Below are positions 1 through 8,941 of a stretch of DNA of 45,386 nt, piece by piece (positions within the stretch are counted from its first letter, which is position 1; each line of letters starts with the position of its first letter). The position numbers and the translations under genes are program-made. Below the pieces are notes generated by a model that was not told where the DNA came from, ran no database searches, and worked only from the letters and a program-made list of their open reading frames with translations. Source of the stretch: an uncultured Lachnospiraceae bacterium (GTDB lineage Bacteria; Bacillota; Clostridia; Lachnospirales; Lachnospiraceae); contig CAMOGQ010000009.1 in the NCBI GenBank assembly GCA_946614165.1, forward strand, positions 1 to 45,386. The letters are read 5' to 3'.

Positions 1-57
1 ATCATCAAGGGTTATATCAAGGTCAAATACGGACACCTTCCCGAAAGAACAGAGTAA
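1..57 (+). CDS. C-terminal end of an unknown gene (truncated by window edge)
   Basis: Frame 1 is open from the first base and ends in TAA at 55-57, giving an 18-residue tail (IIKGYIKVKYGHLPERTE). The frame fits a gene that begins upstream of the window, and a hairpin follows 20 bases later. The tail is too short to name a family. It could also be chance, because 18 open codons are weak evidence alone. Confidence 0.45.
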   Translation: MIKGYIKVKYGHLPERTE

Positions 58-76
58 CATCACAGGATCAACATGA

Positions 77-103
77 CAGGGGACCGCAGTCTGCGGTCCC
101 CTG
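77..103 (+). terminator. Perfect 13-bp hairpin after the first gene
   Basis: CAGGGGACCGCAG and its exact complement are separated by one base, so a few inner pairs must open to form a loop. The next bases (CTTCGATT) contain only a poor U tract. It separates the partial gene from the MATE gene and is probably a terminator, but a weak one by the usual rule. Confidence 0.55.
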
Positions 104-133
104 CTTCGATTACAGGACAGGAAGAGGATTTTT

Positions 134-1504
134 ATGGAAAAGGATCTTACCAGGGGAAATCCTTTAGGACTCATTCTCCGCTTTGCCATTCCCATGTTCA
201 TAGGAAACTGTTTCCAGCATCTCTACAACATGGTGGACACGGTCATCGTGGGCCGATTTGTGGGTGACAGGGCTCTGGCGGCCGTGGGCAGCGTGGGGAC
301 CGTCTTTTTTCTGGTGGTGGGCGTCTCCAACGGCATGGCCATAGGCTTTACCATCCTGACCAGTCAGAGATTCGGGGCCGGAGACACGGAGGGCACCAGG
401 CGGTCCGTGGCAAACGGCATAGTGCTGTCAGCCTGTACGGCGCTCGTCATGAGCCTCCTCAGCCTTTCTCTGATGCGCCCTCTTCTGACTGCCATGCATA
501 CGCCTCCGGAGATCTATGGCGACGCCTATGCCTATATTTCCGTCATCTGCGGAGGACTTGTCTGCACCCTCTTCTATAATCTCATGGCTTCTTTCCTGCG
601 GGCCGTGGGCAACAGCCGGATCCCTCTGTATTTCCTGATCTTTTCCTCCTGCCTCAACGTGGTCCTGGACCTGACCTTTATCCTCTGCTTTCACCAGGGG
701 ACCCGGGGCGCCGCCCTGGCCACGGTCCTGTCCCAGGGTGTCTCTGCCCTGCTCTGCATCCTCTATATTTACGGGAGGGTCCCGGTCCTCAGGCCGGAGG
801 CCTCCATGTACCGGCCGGATATGGCTTTCTGCAGGGAGCAGCTCCGGTCCGCCCTGCCCATGGCTTTGATGTACGCCATCACGGCCTCGGGCACCGTCAT
901 CATGCAGTCCGCCGTCAACCTGTTCGGGGCCGTGGCGGTGGCAGGCTATACAGCCGCCAGCAAGATCCATATGCTGCTGACCCAGGGCTATCTGTCCCTG
1001 GGACAGGCCATGTCCGCCTATGCAGGGCAGAACTTCGGCAGCGGGGACATTGGCAGGATCCGCAAGGGGGCCGCGGCGGCCTCGGAAATCCTTCTTGTTT
1101 ATACGGCCCTGGCCTTTACTCTGTCCAGGACCCTGCTGCCTGTCCTTCTGCCCTTCTTTTTTGATCCGGGAACGGATCTGTCCCTCTTCATGGGATGGGC
1201 CCAGACCTATATCCGGATCAACACCGCCTTTTACCTCTTCCTGGGAGGCATCTTTGTCTTCCGGTCCATCCTTCAGGGAGTGGGAAGAGCCGGAACGGCC
1301 ATGGCGGTGGGACTTGCGGAGCTGACCGGCAGGATCCTGATGGCCCGTGCCTCCATGGGGGCGGGAAGCTACCGGATGGCCGTCTCGGCGGACGGAGCGG
1401 CCTGGCTCTGCGGGGCCCTGACGGCCCTTTTTCTGTATTTCCTGGTCATGCGGGGGCTGGAAAAGGGAGATAATAAGAAGGAAGAGGCTCCGGGTACGGG
1501 GTAA
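134..1504 (+). CDS. MATE-family multidrug/Na+ antiporter
   Basis: This is an integral membrane exporter of the MATE family, which expels organic cations or drugs in exchange for Na+ or H+. The 456 residues are the usual family length and contain about 12 hydrophobic segments in two halves. The N-terminal half carries the characteristic stretch YNMVDTVIVGRFVG, and the second half has the matching QGYLSLGQAMSAYAGQNFG region. The ATG at 134 follows AGGAAGAGG at a normal distance. Substrate cannot be read from the sequence. It stands alone between a hairpin at 77-103 and the promoter of the next gene, so it is probably monocistronic. The family assignment is firm; drug resistance as the physiological role is only inference. 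Confidence 0.9.
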   Translation: MEKDLTRGNPLGLILRFAIPMFIGNCFQHLYNMVDTVIVGRFVGDRALAAVGSVGTVFFLVVGVSNGMAIGFTILTSQRFGAGDTEGTRRSVANGIVLSACTALVMSLLSLSLMRPLLTAMHTPPEIYGDAYAYISVICGGLVCTLFYNLMASFLRAVGNSRIPLYFLIFSSCLNVVLDLTFILCFHQGTRGAALATVLSQGVSALLCILYIYGRVPVLRPEASMYRPDMAFCREQLRSALPMALMYAITASGTVIMQSAVNLFGAVAVAGYTAASKIHMLLTQGYLSLGQAMSAYAGQNFGSGDIGRIRKGAAAASEILLVYTALAFTLSRTLLPVLLPFFFDPGTDLSLFMGWAQTYIRINTAFYLFLGGIFVFRSILQGVGRAGTAMAVGLAELTGRILMARASMGAGSYRMAVSADGAAWLCGALTALFLYFLVMRGLEKGDNKKEEAPGTG

Positions 1505-1539
1505 GATCGGGACAGAGGCAGGACTGAGCGCCTGCCATA

Positions 1540-1568
1540 TACACATTTTTCCGGCCAGATGGTAAAAT
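1540..1568 (+). promoter_or_regulatory. Promoter of the hybrid histidine kinase
   Basis: TACACA and TAAAAT are separated by 17 bases, and the -10 is preceded by TGG, which makes it an extended -10. The start of the next gene lies about 60 bases downstream. A weak GGCAGG/CCTGCC hairpin (1517-1536) without a U tract lies just upstream. Confidence 0.5.
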
Positions 1569-1629
1569 CAGAATAGTTCAGGTTTTGCGCCGGACGCTTT
1601 GTCCAGCATAAGAAATATGGAGTATTAAA

Positions 1630-4158
1630 ATGAGCGGAGAACAGTTGAACGACCAGCTGCTGGTCGCATTTCTGAATGAATATACCGAAGTCTTTCTGGT
1701 GGATCTGGAAGCGGATACGGTGGAAGAGATCCATGCCCAGGTCAGGGACGATCTGCCCCGGGTACCTTTCTGGCCGGGTTCCTGCTTCACGCAGGTCAAC
1801 AGGGTATACAGGGAGGCTGCCGTGGATCCGGATTACTGGATCTGGCACGAGCAGAATACCACCATTGCGGATTTCCGCAGGGTGCTCAGGAAAAGACCCT
1901 CCTATACACTGGCCTATCCCCTGAAGAACGGAACCTGGGAGAAGATCGACATAAGGCTTCTGGAGAACAAGATCGGTGTTCCCTGGAAAGCCCTGATCTG
2001 CCGCAGGATCCCCGATACCAGACACGGGGGACCGGAGGATACCGACATCGGCATCGCAGAGGTCAATGCCCTTTCGGGCCTGCGCAATGACCTGTCCCAG
2101 GGCTTTGCTCTTTCCAACGCCCTGGCGGCGGCGGATGTGGTGGCCACCTATGAGGTGGACGTGACCGATGACATGATCCTGAGCAGTTCCTTTTTCAGCC
2201 CCGATATATTCTGGGAGGATGAGGGGAAGACTGTGCCCTATCCCCTGTCCAGATCCAGGGAATACTGGGCCGGCAGGATCCAGTCCGACAATAAAAACGA
2301 TTTCTGCCAGCTGGTGGACGCGGAGAGGCTGATCAGTCTCTATGAGACAGGAGAGAGAGATCCCCTGATCCAGTACATGGTCAGGGATCGCTTCGGCAAT
2401 GAGGTCTGGCTGAGGGAGTCCATCACTCTGACAAGAGACGTGGAGAGCGGCCATATCAAGGGCATGATGATCCTGAGCGATATGACGGAGAGGATCCGGA
2501 TCGCCAGGGAGAATTCCCGGAGACTGGATATGATCGACTCTCTGACCAGGGCCTTCGAGACCGTGTATTTCGCGGACCTGGACCAGAATACCTACGATAT
2601 CTACCGTACCAACAACTATTTCCTCACCCGTTACAGCTCTGTCTTTGTACCGGAGTACGACAGGACCGTGGAGCTTTTTGCGGAGAAGGGCGTTTATGAA
2701 AAGGACCAGGAGCTCTTCCTCCATAATATGGATCCCGATGTGATCCGGCAGCTGCTGCGGGACCGGGCGGAATTCAGCTTTACCTTCCGGGGCAGGAATT
2801 TCCGGGAGTACTACCGCTGCCAGGTGGCCAGACTGGGCCAGGACACCCGGCATATTTCCGAGGTCATGATCGGTTTCGCCAATATACAGAACGAGAAGAA
2901 TCTGGAACGTCAGCAGAGAGAGCAGCTGGAGCAGGCCCTGGAACAGGCCAGGCAGGCCGACAAGGCCAAGAGCACCTTCCTCTCCAACATGTCCCACGAC
3001 ATCCGGACCCCCATGAACGCCATCATAGGCTTCGCCTCCATAGCCGAGAGCCATATCGACGATAAAAAAGTGGTCCGCAACTCGCTGGAGAAGATCACTG
3101 CATCCGGCACGCATCTTCTGCGCCTGATCAACGACGTTCTGGACATGAGCAGGATCGAGAGCGGCGAGATGACCCTCCGGCACGAGGAGAACTCTCTCAG
3201 GGAGATCATCGACTCGGCGCTGGATATCATAGAGCCCTCCATGGAGAAAAAGAACATCTCCCTGGTCTGTGAGATCGATCCCGGGATGCCGGATCTGGTC
3301 TACTGCGACAAGCTCCGTCTGACCCAGGTCCTGTTAAATCTCCTTTCCAACGCCAACAAATACACCCCCGAGGGAGGCAGAGTGGCCCTCAAGGCCTTCC
3401 AGTCCGGCATGAGCTCCGACAACAGGGTCTACTGCGAATTCCACGTCATCGACAACGGTATCGGCATGTCCGATGACTTCCAGAAGAAGATCTTCGAGCC
3501 CTTCGAGAGAGAGAACAATACCACGGTCAGCCGGGTGGCCGGAACAGGCCTGGGCATGCCCATCGTCAAGGCCATTCTGGACGCCATGGACGGCATGATC
3601 TCGGTCAGATCCAGGCAGGGAGAGGGCACCGAATTCATCGCCCGTTTCGCCCTGGAGCTCCAGAAGAACCAGGGGAACGACCTGGCCTGGACCGACGGCA
3701 AAGGGAAGCTGACCAAGTACTGCTTCTTCCGTGAAAATCCTGTCACGGTCTCCAGAAAGCGGCGCAGAAAGGGCTACAAGCAGAAGATCCTGCTGGTGGA
3801 GGACAACTACCTGAACCGGGAGATCGCCGTGGCCATCCTGGAGGATGCCGGCTACCGGGTGGATACGGCCGTCAACGGCGAGGTGGCCGTCACCAAGGTA
3901 TTGAGAGGCGGCCCAGGCGGCTTTGACGCTGTCCTGATGGACCTGCAGATGCCCATCATGAACGGATACGAGGCCACTAGAGCCATCCGGAAGCTGGAGG
4001 ATCCGGAGGTGGCGGGCGTCCCCATCATTGCCATTACGGCGGACGCCTTCGACGAAGATATGCGCAAATGCATGGAAGCCGGCATGAACGCATATATCGC
4101 CAAACCCGTGGAAGTAGCGGCTCTGCGTTCCATTCTGAAGACGATACTGAACACCTGA
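1630..4158 (+). CDS. Soluble hybrid sensor histidine kinase with receiver domain
   Basis: This is a signalling kinase that autophosphorylates on a histidine and passes the phosphate to its own C-terminal receiver. Residues 1 to about 420 are a sensor region, probably PAS-like, followed by a Gln/Glu-rich coiled coil (about 425-450). The H-box is NMSHDIRTPMN with His456. The N-box is near 570-576, G1 is DNGIGM from 608 and G2 is GTGLGM from 638. The receiver (about 718-840) has acidic Glu724/Asp725, phospho-acceptor Asp771 in VLMDLQMP and Lys825. No membrane segment or DNA-binding output is visible, so it is probably cytosolic and acts through a phosphorelay or protein contact. The ATG at 1630 follows GGAG. 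No partner regulator is adjacent. The downstream glycogen genes lie 170 bases away with their own AT-rich leader, so a link to them is only possible. Confidence 0.93.
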   Translation: MSGEQLNDQLLVAFLNEYTEVFLVDLEADTVEEIHAQVRDDLPRVPFWPGSCFTQVNRVYREAAVDPDYWIWHEQNTTIADFRRVLRKRPSYTLAYPLKNGTWEKIDIRLLENKIGVPWKALICRRIPDTRHGGPEDTDIGIAEVNALSGLRNDLSQGFALSNALAAADVVATYEVDVTDDMILSSSFFSPDIFWEDEGKTVPYPLSRSREYWAGRIQSDNKNDFCQLVDAERLISLYETGERDPLIQYMVRDRFGNEVWLRESITLTRDVESGHIKGMMILSDMTERIRIARENSRRLDMIDSLTRAFETVYFADLDQNTYDIYRTNNYFLTRYSSVFVPEYDRTVELFAEKGVYEKDQELFLHNMDPDVIRQLLRDRAEFSFTFRGRNFREYYRCQVARLGQDTRHISEVMIGFANIQNEKNLERQQREQLEQALEQARQADKAKSTFLSNMSHDIRTPMNAIIGFASIAESHIDDKKVVRNSLEKITASGTHLLRLINDVLDMSRIESGEMTLRHEENSLREIIDSALDIIEPSMEKKNISLVCEIDPGMPDLVYCDKLRLTQVLLNLLSNANKYTPEGGRVALKAFQSGMSSDNRVYCEFHVIDNGIGMSDDFQKKIFEPFERENNTTVSRVAGTGLGMPIVKAILDAMDGMISVRSRQGEGTEFIARFALELQKNQGNDLAWTDGKGKLTKYCFFRENPVTVSRKRRRKGYKQKILLVEDNYLNREIAVAILEDAGYRVDTAVNGEVAVTKVLRGGPGGFDAVLMDLQMPIMNGYEATRAIRKLEDPEVAGVPIIAITADAFDEDMRKCMEAGMNAYIAKPVEVAALRSILKTILNT

Positions 4159-4327
4159 GTTCTGCTGTGTAATGTGTCTGAAGGAAAATAAAAATTCATC
4201 AAGTATTTACAAAATTCCTACAAACAATATTTCAATTTGATTCATAATATTGTACAATGTGAATAGCTTATTGCACTTAATGAAGTGACACGATTGGTAA
4301 AACAATTCAGGAAAGTGAGGACACATC
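4159..4327 (+). promoter_or_regulatory. AT-rich leader and promoter region of glgC-glgD
   Basis: This 169-base stretch is much richer in A+T than its surroundings. It contains a candidate -10 TACAAT at 4253-4258 with a weak TTTCAA 17 bases upstream. The -10 lies inside the 10-base palindrome ATTGTACAAT (4249-4258), which could be a regulator site. No terminator for the upstream kinase is evident. Confidence 0.4.
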
Positions 4328-5455
4328 ATGAAACAAAACGAAATGTTAGCAATGATCCTGGCCGGCGGTCGGGGAAGTCGTCTGCTCGCTCTTACCGATA
4401 AGGTGGCAAAGCCTGCAGTATCATACGGCGGCAAATACCGTATTGTCGATTTCCCTCTGTCAAACTGCGCGAACTCCGGCGTTGACGTTGTCGGCGTTCT
4501 GACACAGTATGAATCCGTACTGCTGAACAGCTACGTTGCTAAGGGAGGCCTGTGGGGCCTTGATACCAAGGACAGTGGTGTATTCGTTCTGACTCCCCGT
4601 GAGAAAGCTGATGCAGGTCTTGACGTTTATCGCGGCACAGCAGACGCCATCACCCAGAACATCGACTTTATCGACACATATGATCCCGAATACCTTCTGG
4701 TTCTCTCCGGCGACCATATTTACAAGATGAATTATGACAAGATGCTTCAGTTCCACAAGGCTCAGGGCGCAGCCGCTACCATCGCCGTTATGCCCGTGAC
4801 CCTGCAGGAGGCAACCCGCTTCGGTATCATGATCACTGACGAAAACGACAGGATCATCGACTTCGAAGAGAAGCCCGCACATCCCCGCAGCACCCTGGCT
4901 TCCATGGGTATCTATATCTTTGACTGGAAGAAGCTCCGCAAGATCCTGGTCGAGGACAAGGACGATCCCAACTCCGCACACGACTTCGGCAAGACCATTA
5001 TCCCTACCCTCCTCAACGGCGGCGAGAAGCTGGTCGCATGGAGATTCGAAGGATACTGGAAGGATGTCGGAACCATCGATTCCCTGTGGGAAGCAAACAT
5101 GGACCTGCTGACCGACAACAACGATCTGCAGCTGGATGATCCTACATGGAAGATCTACACCGAAGATGCAACCGTTCTTCCCGCTTTCATCGGCCCCAAT
5201 GCTGAAGTAGATACTGCTTACATCACACAGGGCGCTTCCGTAGAAGGCACTGTCAAGCATTCCGTCATCTTCACAGGTGCTGTGATCGAGGAAGGCGCAA
5301 AGGTTATCGATTCTGTTCTGATGCCCGGTGTTACCGTTAAGGCCGGCGCAGTCGTAACACGTGCTCTGGTAGCTGACGGCGTGACCATCGGCGAAGGCGC
5401 AGTGGTCGGCAGTGCTGACAGCAAGGAAATCACCCTGCAGGCACAGGATGTTTAA
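4328..5455 (+). CDS. glgC: Glucose-1-phosphate adenylyltransferase, catalytic subunit (GlgC)
   Basis: GlgC makes ADP-glucose from glucose 1-phosphate and ATP, the committed step of bacterial glycogen synthesis. The nucleotide-binding signature GGRGSRL is at residues 13-19, followed by KPAV around Lys28. The metal/catalytic region is LSGDHIY with Asp129, and EEKP follows later. The C-terminal third is a left-handed beta-helix of hexapeptide repeats. At 375 residues it matches Gram-positive GlgC. The ATG at 4328 follows GAAAGTGAGG. It is followed after 14 bases by glgD in one operon ending at the 6615 terminator. Base and codon use differ from the neighbours, with more GTT, GCT and GCA and fewer CGG and AGG codons, consistent with high expression. 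Confidence 0.96.
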   Translation: MKQNEMLAMILAGGRGSRLLALTDKVAKPAVSYGGKYRIVDFPLSNCANSGVDVVGVLTQYESVLLNSYVAKGGLWGLDTKDSGVFVLTPREKADAGLDVYRGTADAITQNIDFIDTYDPEYLLVLSGDHIYKMNYDKMLQFHKAQGAAATIAVMPVTLQEATRFGIMITDENDRIIDFEEKPAHPRSTLASMGIYIFDWKKLRKILVEDKDDPNSAHDFGKTIIPTLLNGGEKLVAWRFEGYWKDVGTIDSLWEANMDLLTDNNDLQLDDPTWKIYTEDATVLPAFIGPNAEVDTAYITQGASVEGTVKHSVIFTGAVIEEGAKVIDSVLMPGVTVKAGAVVTRALVADGVTIGEGAVVGSADSKEITLQAQDV

Positions 5456-5469
5456 GGAGGAATGTTAAA

Positions 5470-6579
5470 ATGGCAAAAGCATTTGGTATTATCACTTCTT
5501 CTGTAGATCAGAAGGTTGAAGGACTGCAGGAATATCGCCCCATCGGCGCGATCTCCTTTATGGGAAGATACAGAGTCATTGACTTCCCTATTTCCAACTT
5601 AAGCAACAGCGGCATCATCAATATCCAGGTTTATATCAGCAGCAAGCCCCGCTCACTGGCAGCCCACATCGGTACAGGCCGTCACTACAACATCAACTCC
5701 AAGCGCGGCAGAATCCAGCTGCTCTTCCCTACCGAGCAGAAGCTGAACGCTGTTTACAACACCAACATCAATGCTCTCTATGAGAACATGGATTATATCA
5801 AGATGCAGCATCAGGAATATGTCGTGATCGTTCCTTCCTGCATGATCTTCACCCAGGATCTGAACGAGCTGCTTCAGGACCACGCAGCATCCGGCGCAGA
5901 CATCACTGTTCTGTATCACAAGGTCACAGACGCCAAGGAAGGCTATTCCACCTGCAACGAGATCGCACTGGACGGCAACAGAGTAAAATCCATTACTCCT
6001 TTCCTGGAAGACACCGAGACCGAGAACATCTCCATGGAGACCTATGTCATGAAGAAGGATCTCCTGCTTAAGCTCATCGCAGACGCAAAGGCAACCTCCT
6101 CCATGTACACTCTGGCCAACATCATCAATGCCGAGACCGACAAGCTGGATATCCGCGCTGTGGAACACAAGGGCGTCTTCGCTCCTCTGACCAGCCTGGA
6201 TTCCTACTTCAAGGCCAGCATGGCTATGCTGGACAAGGCCTGCGCAGCTGATCTGTTCAGCCCCGACTGGCCGATCTATACCAGAACCTCCGATTCCGCT
6301 CCCACAAGGTATCTGGCAGGCTCCTGCGTAAAGAACAGCTACATCTCCAACGGTGCCGTGATCGAAGGCACAGTCGAGAACTCCATCATCGCCCGCGGCG
6401 TCAAGATCGGCAAGGGCGCTGTTGTCAAGAACAGTATCGTTATGGCTTATGACACTGTCGGTGAAGGCGCTGTCCTTGACGGCCAGGTCGTTGACAAATA
6501 TGCCACCATCCGTCCCGGAACCAAGGTCGTTGCTCCTGCAGGCCAGGTAGGCTATGTCAGACACAGTGATGTTCTGTAA
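5470..6579 (+). CDS. glgD: GlgD, non-catalytic partner of glucose-1-phosphate adenylyltransferase
   Basis: GlgD is the GlgC paralogue that Firmicutes pair with GlgC in a hetero-oligomer. It keeps the fold, for example YRVIDFPISNLSNSG near the N terminus and the C-terminal hexapeptide beta-helix. It lacks the GGRGSRL nucleotide loop, which is replaced by AFGIITSSV, and it lacks the catalytic SGDH. It is therefore expected to act as a regulatory or activating subunit. The 369-residue length is normal. AAGGAGG lies just before the ATG, overlapping the end of glgC. The pair carries no glgA, glgB or glgP here, so the other glycogen genes must be elsewhere. Codon use matches glgC and differs from flanking genes. 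Confidence 0.94.
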   Translation: MAKAFGIITSSVDQKVEGLQEYRPIGAISFMGRYRVIDFPISNLSNSGIINIQVYISSKPRSLAAHIGTGRHYNINSKRGRIQLLFPTEQKLNAVYNTNINALYENMDYIKMQHQEYVVIVPSCMIFTQDLNELLQDHAASGADITVLYHKVTDAKEGYSTCNEIALDGNRVKSITPFLEDTETENISMETYVMKKDLLLKLIADAKATSSMYTLANIINAETDKLDIRAVEHKGVFAPLTSLDSYFKASMAMLDKACAADLFSPDWPIYTRTSDSAPTRYLAGSCVKNSYISNGAVIEGTVENSIIARGVKIGKGAVVKNSIVMAYDTVGEGAVLDGQVVDKYATIRPGTKVVAPAGQVGYVRHSDVL

Positions 6580-6614
6580 GAACAGGCTGTAAAAGCACGT
6601 AATTAAAAAATGGG

Positions 6615-6659
6615 AGGTACCCGCAGAAGCGTCAAAGCTTCTGCGGGTACCTTTTTTTT
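6615..6659 (+). terminator. Intrinsic terminator of glgC-glgD
   Basis: A perfect 16-bp stem (AGGTACCCGCAGAAGC and its complement) with a short GTCAAA-type loop is followed by eight T residues. It is one of the strongest terminators in the window and isolates the glycogen operon from the helicase gene. Confidence 0.95.
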
Positions 6660-6802
6660 GACCGGAGAAGCCGGGGAAGGATCCGGGAAGGCCTGCGGGC
6701 CGGAAGCTGCCTTTCTTTTCTGATTTTTTTCGGGATGTTTCCCCTCTTTTCCGCTCTTTTTGAAAAATCCAAAGGATCTTCTCCGGAAAAGAAAATCCAT
6801 GG

Positions 6803-6808
6803 TATACT
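6803..6808 (+). promoter_or_regulatory. Extended -10 element before the helicase operon
   Basis: TGG directly precedes TATACT here, a pattern also seen before the genes at 38910 and 41699. No good -35 is visible at 17 bases. The helicase start is about 55 bases downstream. Confidence 0.4.
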
Positions 6809-6861
6809 GAATAAATGTCCGGCTTTTCGGACACGAAGACCATGATCAGGAGAAATAAGCT

Positions 6862-8931
6862 ATGGAAGCCTACGACCTTATTTTCCGGGAGGAACAGGAC
6901 CACCTTTCTGCCCTCCACAAAAGGCTCAGGGAGATGGAGAAGAGCCTGGAGGAGAAGCTGGACCAGGTCCGGGAAAACGCCCTGGAAGAGAAGAAAGCCA
7001 TCCGGGAAGATCTTACCCTGAACTTTGATTCGGACACCAACGCCATGGAGACCTACGCCGAGTTCGAGGTCATGAACCATGTGATCGATAATTACAACAT
7101 CATCAGCAGGGTGAACAAAGAGAAGCTGGACCAGGTCCGGGTCCTTCTGAAAGCCCCTTATTTTGCCAAGGTCCGCCTTCAGTACGATCCGGAGGAAGAG
7201 CCCGAGGAATACTATATCGGTACCCGGGGACTGACAGGAGACAGACACGAGCAGCTGGTGGTGGACTGGCGCTCCCCCGTGGCGGAGACCTACTATAACC
7301 AGTCCAACGGTCCCACCTCCTATACGGTGGACGGCAGGACCATCCCCGTGGACCTTCTGCTGCGCAGGCAGTTCGATTTAAAGGAGGATGTCCTCAGGGC
7401 CTGGTTCGATACCACCATTGCCATCGAGGATCCCCTCCTTCTGGAGTCCCTTTCCAAAAGGCGGAGCGATAAGATGACCGCCATTACCACCACCATCCAG
7501 AAGGAGCAGAACGAGGTCATCCGTCATAAGGATGTGCCGGTGCTTCTGGTCAGCGGCATCGCGGGAAGCGGCAAGACTTCTGTCCTTCTGCAGCGCATCG
7601 CCTATCTCTTCTACCAGAAGAGGAATACGCTCCGGCCCGATCAGGTCTATCTGATGACCTTAAATCCCGTATTCCGCCAGTATATAGAGAATGTCCTGCC
7701 GGATATGGGGGAGACCAATCCCCATGCCCTGACCTGGCTGGACTTCCTGGATATGGCCGGCTTCGGAAAGCGGGGCGCCGGCTTTGAAACGAGGGCGGAG
7801 GATCTGGACCGGATCGACGCTTCCCTTAAGGACCTGGTCCTTACGGAAGAGGACTTTACCGGCATCCGCCAGGGAGGAGAGATCCTGATCAGCCCCAGGT
7901 CCATCCTGGCCGTCAGCCAGCGATATCCCCACATCGGGCCCGGTCCCCGTCTGACCGGCCTTATGGAGGACGACCTTCTGGAGCTCTTAAAGTCCAGGCT
8001 TCGCAGAAAGGACGGCTATTCCCGCAGGGACAGAGAGGACCAGGGGCGGGAGGATGAAAACGCATCCCGCAGGGAAAACAACCGCATGGAGAACGACTTT
8101 GCCGGAGCCTTTGCCCAGGTAAGGGGCAAAGGATTCCTCAATCTCCAGGAGATCGGAAAAAAGATCATGGGCAGATCTTCCCTTTCACCGGTGGAGCTTT
8201 TCTATCTGAAGATGGCTCTGACCGGCGAATGCGACCGCAACGCCAGATATCTGATGATCGACGAGGTCCAGGACTATACTGAAGCCCAGATCAGGGTCCT
8301 TTCCAGATATTTCCTGCGGGCCCATTTCATGCTGCTGGGAGACGAGAACCAGGCCATCCGGCCCGGAACGGCCACCTTTGCAAGGATCCGGGATATCCTT
8401 TCGGAGCACGGAAAGGCCGAGGAATGCTCTCTGATGACCAGCTACCGGTCATCGCCTGAGATCACGGACCTCTTTACCGCCTTCCTGGAAGAAAAGGACA
8501 GGGTCAGGACCACCTCTGTCCAGAGACCCGGCACCAGGCCGGAGATCCGGACCATTAAGGGAAGGGACGCCTATCTCAAGGCTCTGAAGGAAGCCCTGCA
8601 GGAAGCCAGGGAGCAGGAGGGCCTGACCTGCATGATCGCAGGCTCCAGACGCCGTCTGGAGAAGCTTTCCGCCCTTCTGGGAGACGATGCTCCCCCTGTG
8701 ATCCGCAGGGATATGTCCCTGCCCGAGAGGGGCCCCGTCCTTATGGAGCTGCCCCTGGTCAAGGGACTGGAATTCGACTCGGTGATCATTCCGGATGCGG
8801 TCCCGGAGGAATATCCGGAAGACAGCATCGGAAAGCATAGGCTTTATACGGCCATTTCCAGAGCGACCCGCAAAGTCACCGTCTTTGCGGAAGATACCAT
8901 GACAGCCCTTCTTAAGGGCCGGGAAAGCTGA
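6862..8931 (+). CDS. HelD-like UvrD/Rep-family helicase
   Basis: The protein resembles HelD, the superfamily-1 ATPase that binds RNA polymerase in Gram-positive bacteria and recycles stalled complexes. Residues 1-70 form a charged coiled coil, the part that in HelD reaches into the polymerase channel. Walker A is GIAGSGKT (232-239, Lys238) and Walker B is LMIDE (464-468) followed by VQDYTEAQ. Later motifs include MLLGDENQ, LVKGLEFDSVI and LYTAISRA. At 689 residues it is shorter than Bacillus subtilis HelD (about 770). The ATG at 6862 follows AGGAGA. It shares an operon with the DUF554 gene, which begins 10 bases after its stop. A general DNA helicase is the alternative, but the N-terminal coiled coil favours HelD. 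Confidence 0.85.
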   Translation: MEAYDLIFREEQDHLSALHKRLREMEKSLEEKLDQVRENALEEKKAIREDLTLNFDSDTNAMETYAEFEVMNHVIDNYNIISRVNKEKLDQVRVLLKAPYFAKVRLQYDPEEEPEEYYIGTRGLTGDRHEQLVVDWRSPVAETYYNQSNGPTSYTVDGRTIPVDLLLRRQFDLKEDVLRAWFDTTIAIEDPLLLESLSKRRSDKMTAITTTIQKEQNEVIRHKDVPVLLVSGIAGSGKTSVLLQRIAYLFYQKRNTLRPDQVYLMTLNPVFRQYIENVLPDMGETNPHALTWLDFLDMAGFGKRGAGFETRAEDLDRIDASLKDLVLTEEDFTGIRQGGEILISPRSILAVSQRYPHIGPGPRLTGLMEDDLLELLKSRLRRKDGYSRRDREDQGREDENASRRENNRMENDFAGAFAQVRGKGFLNLQEIGKKIMGRSSLSPVELFYLKMALTGECDRNARYLMIDEVQDYTEAQIRVLSRYFLRAHFMLLGDENQAIRPGTATFARIRDILSEHGKAEECSLMTSYRSSPEITDLFTAFLEEKDRVRTTSVQRPGTRPEIRTIKGRDAYLKALKEALQEAREQEGLTCMIAGSRRRLEKLSALLGDDAPPVIRRDMSLPERGPVLMELPLVKGLEFDSVIIPDAVPEEYPEDSIGKHRLYTAISRATRKVTVFAEDTMTALLKGRES

Positions 8932-8941
8932 GGGAGCTGCC

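Noticed and set aside
1369-3183. 604-codon open frame on the minus strand
   Set aside because: It is antisense to the MATE end and hybrid kinase, whose catalytic motifs are intact. Its product is rich in His, Gly, Asp and Val without domains, a shadow of GC-rich codon structure.
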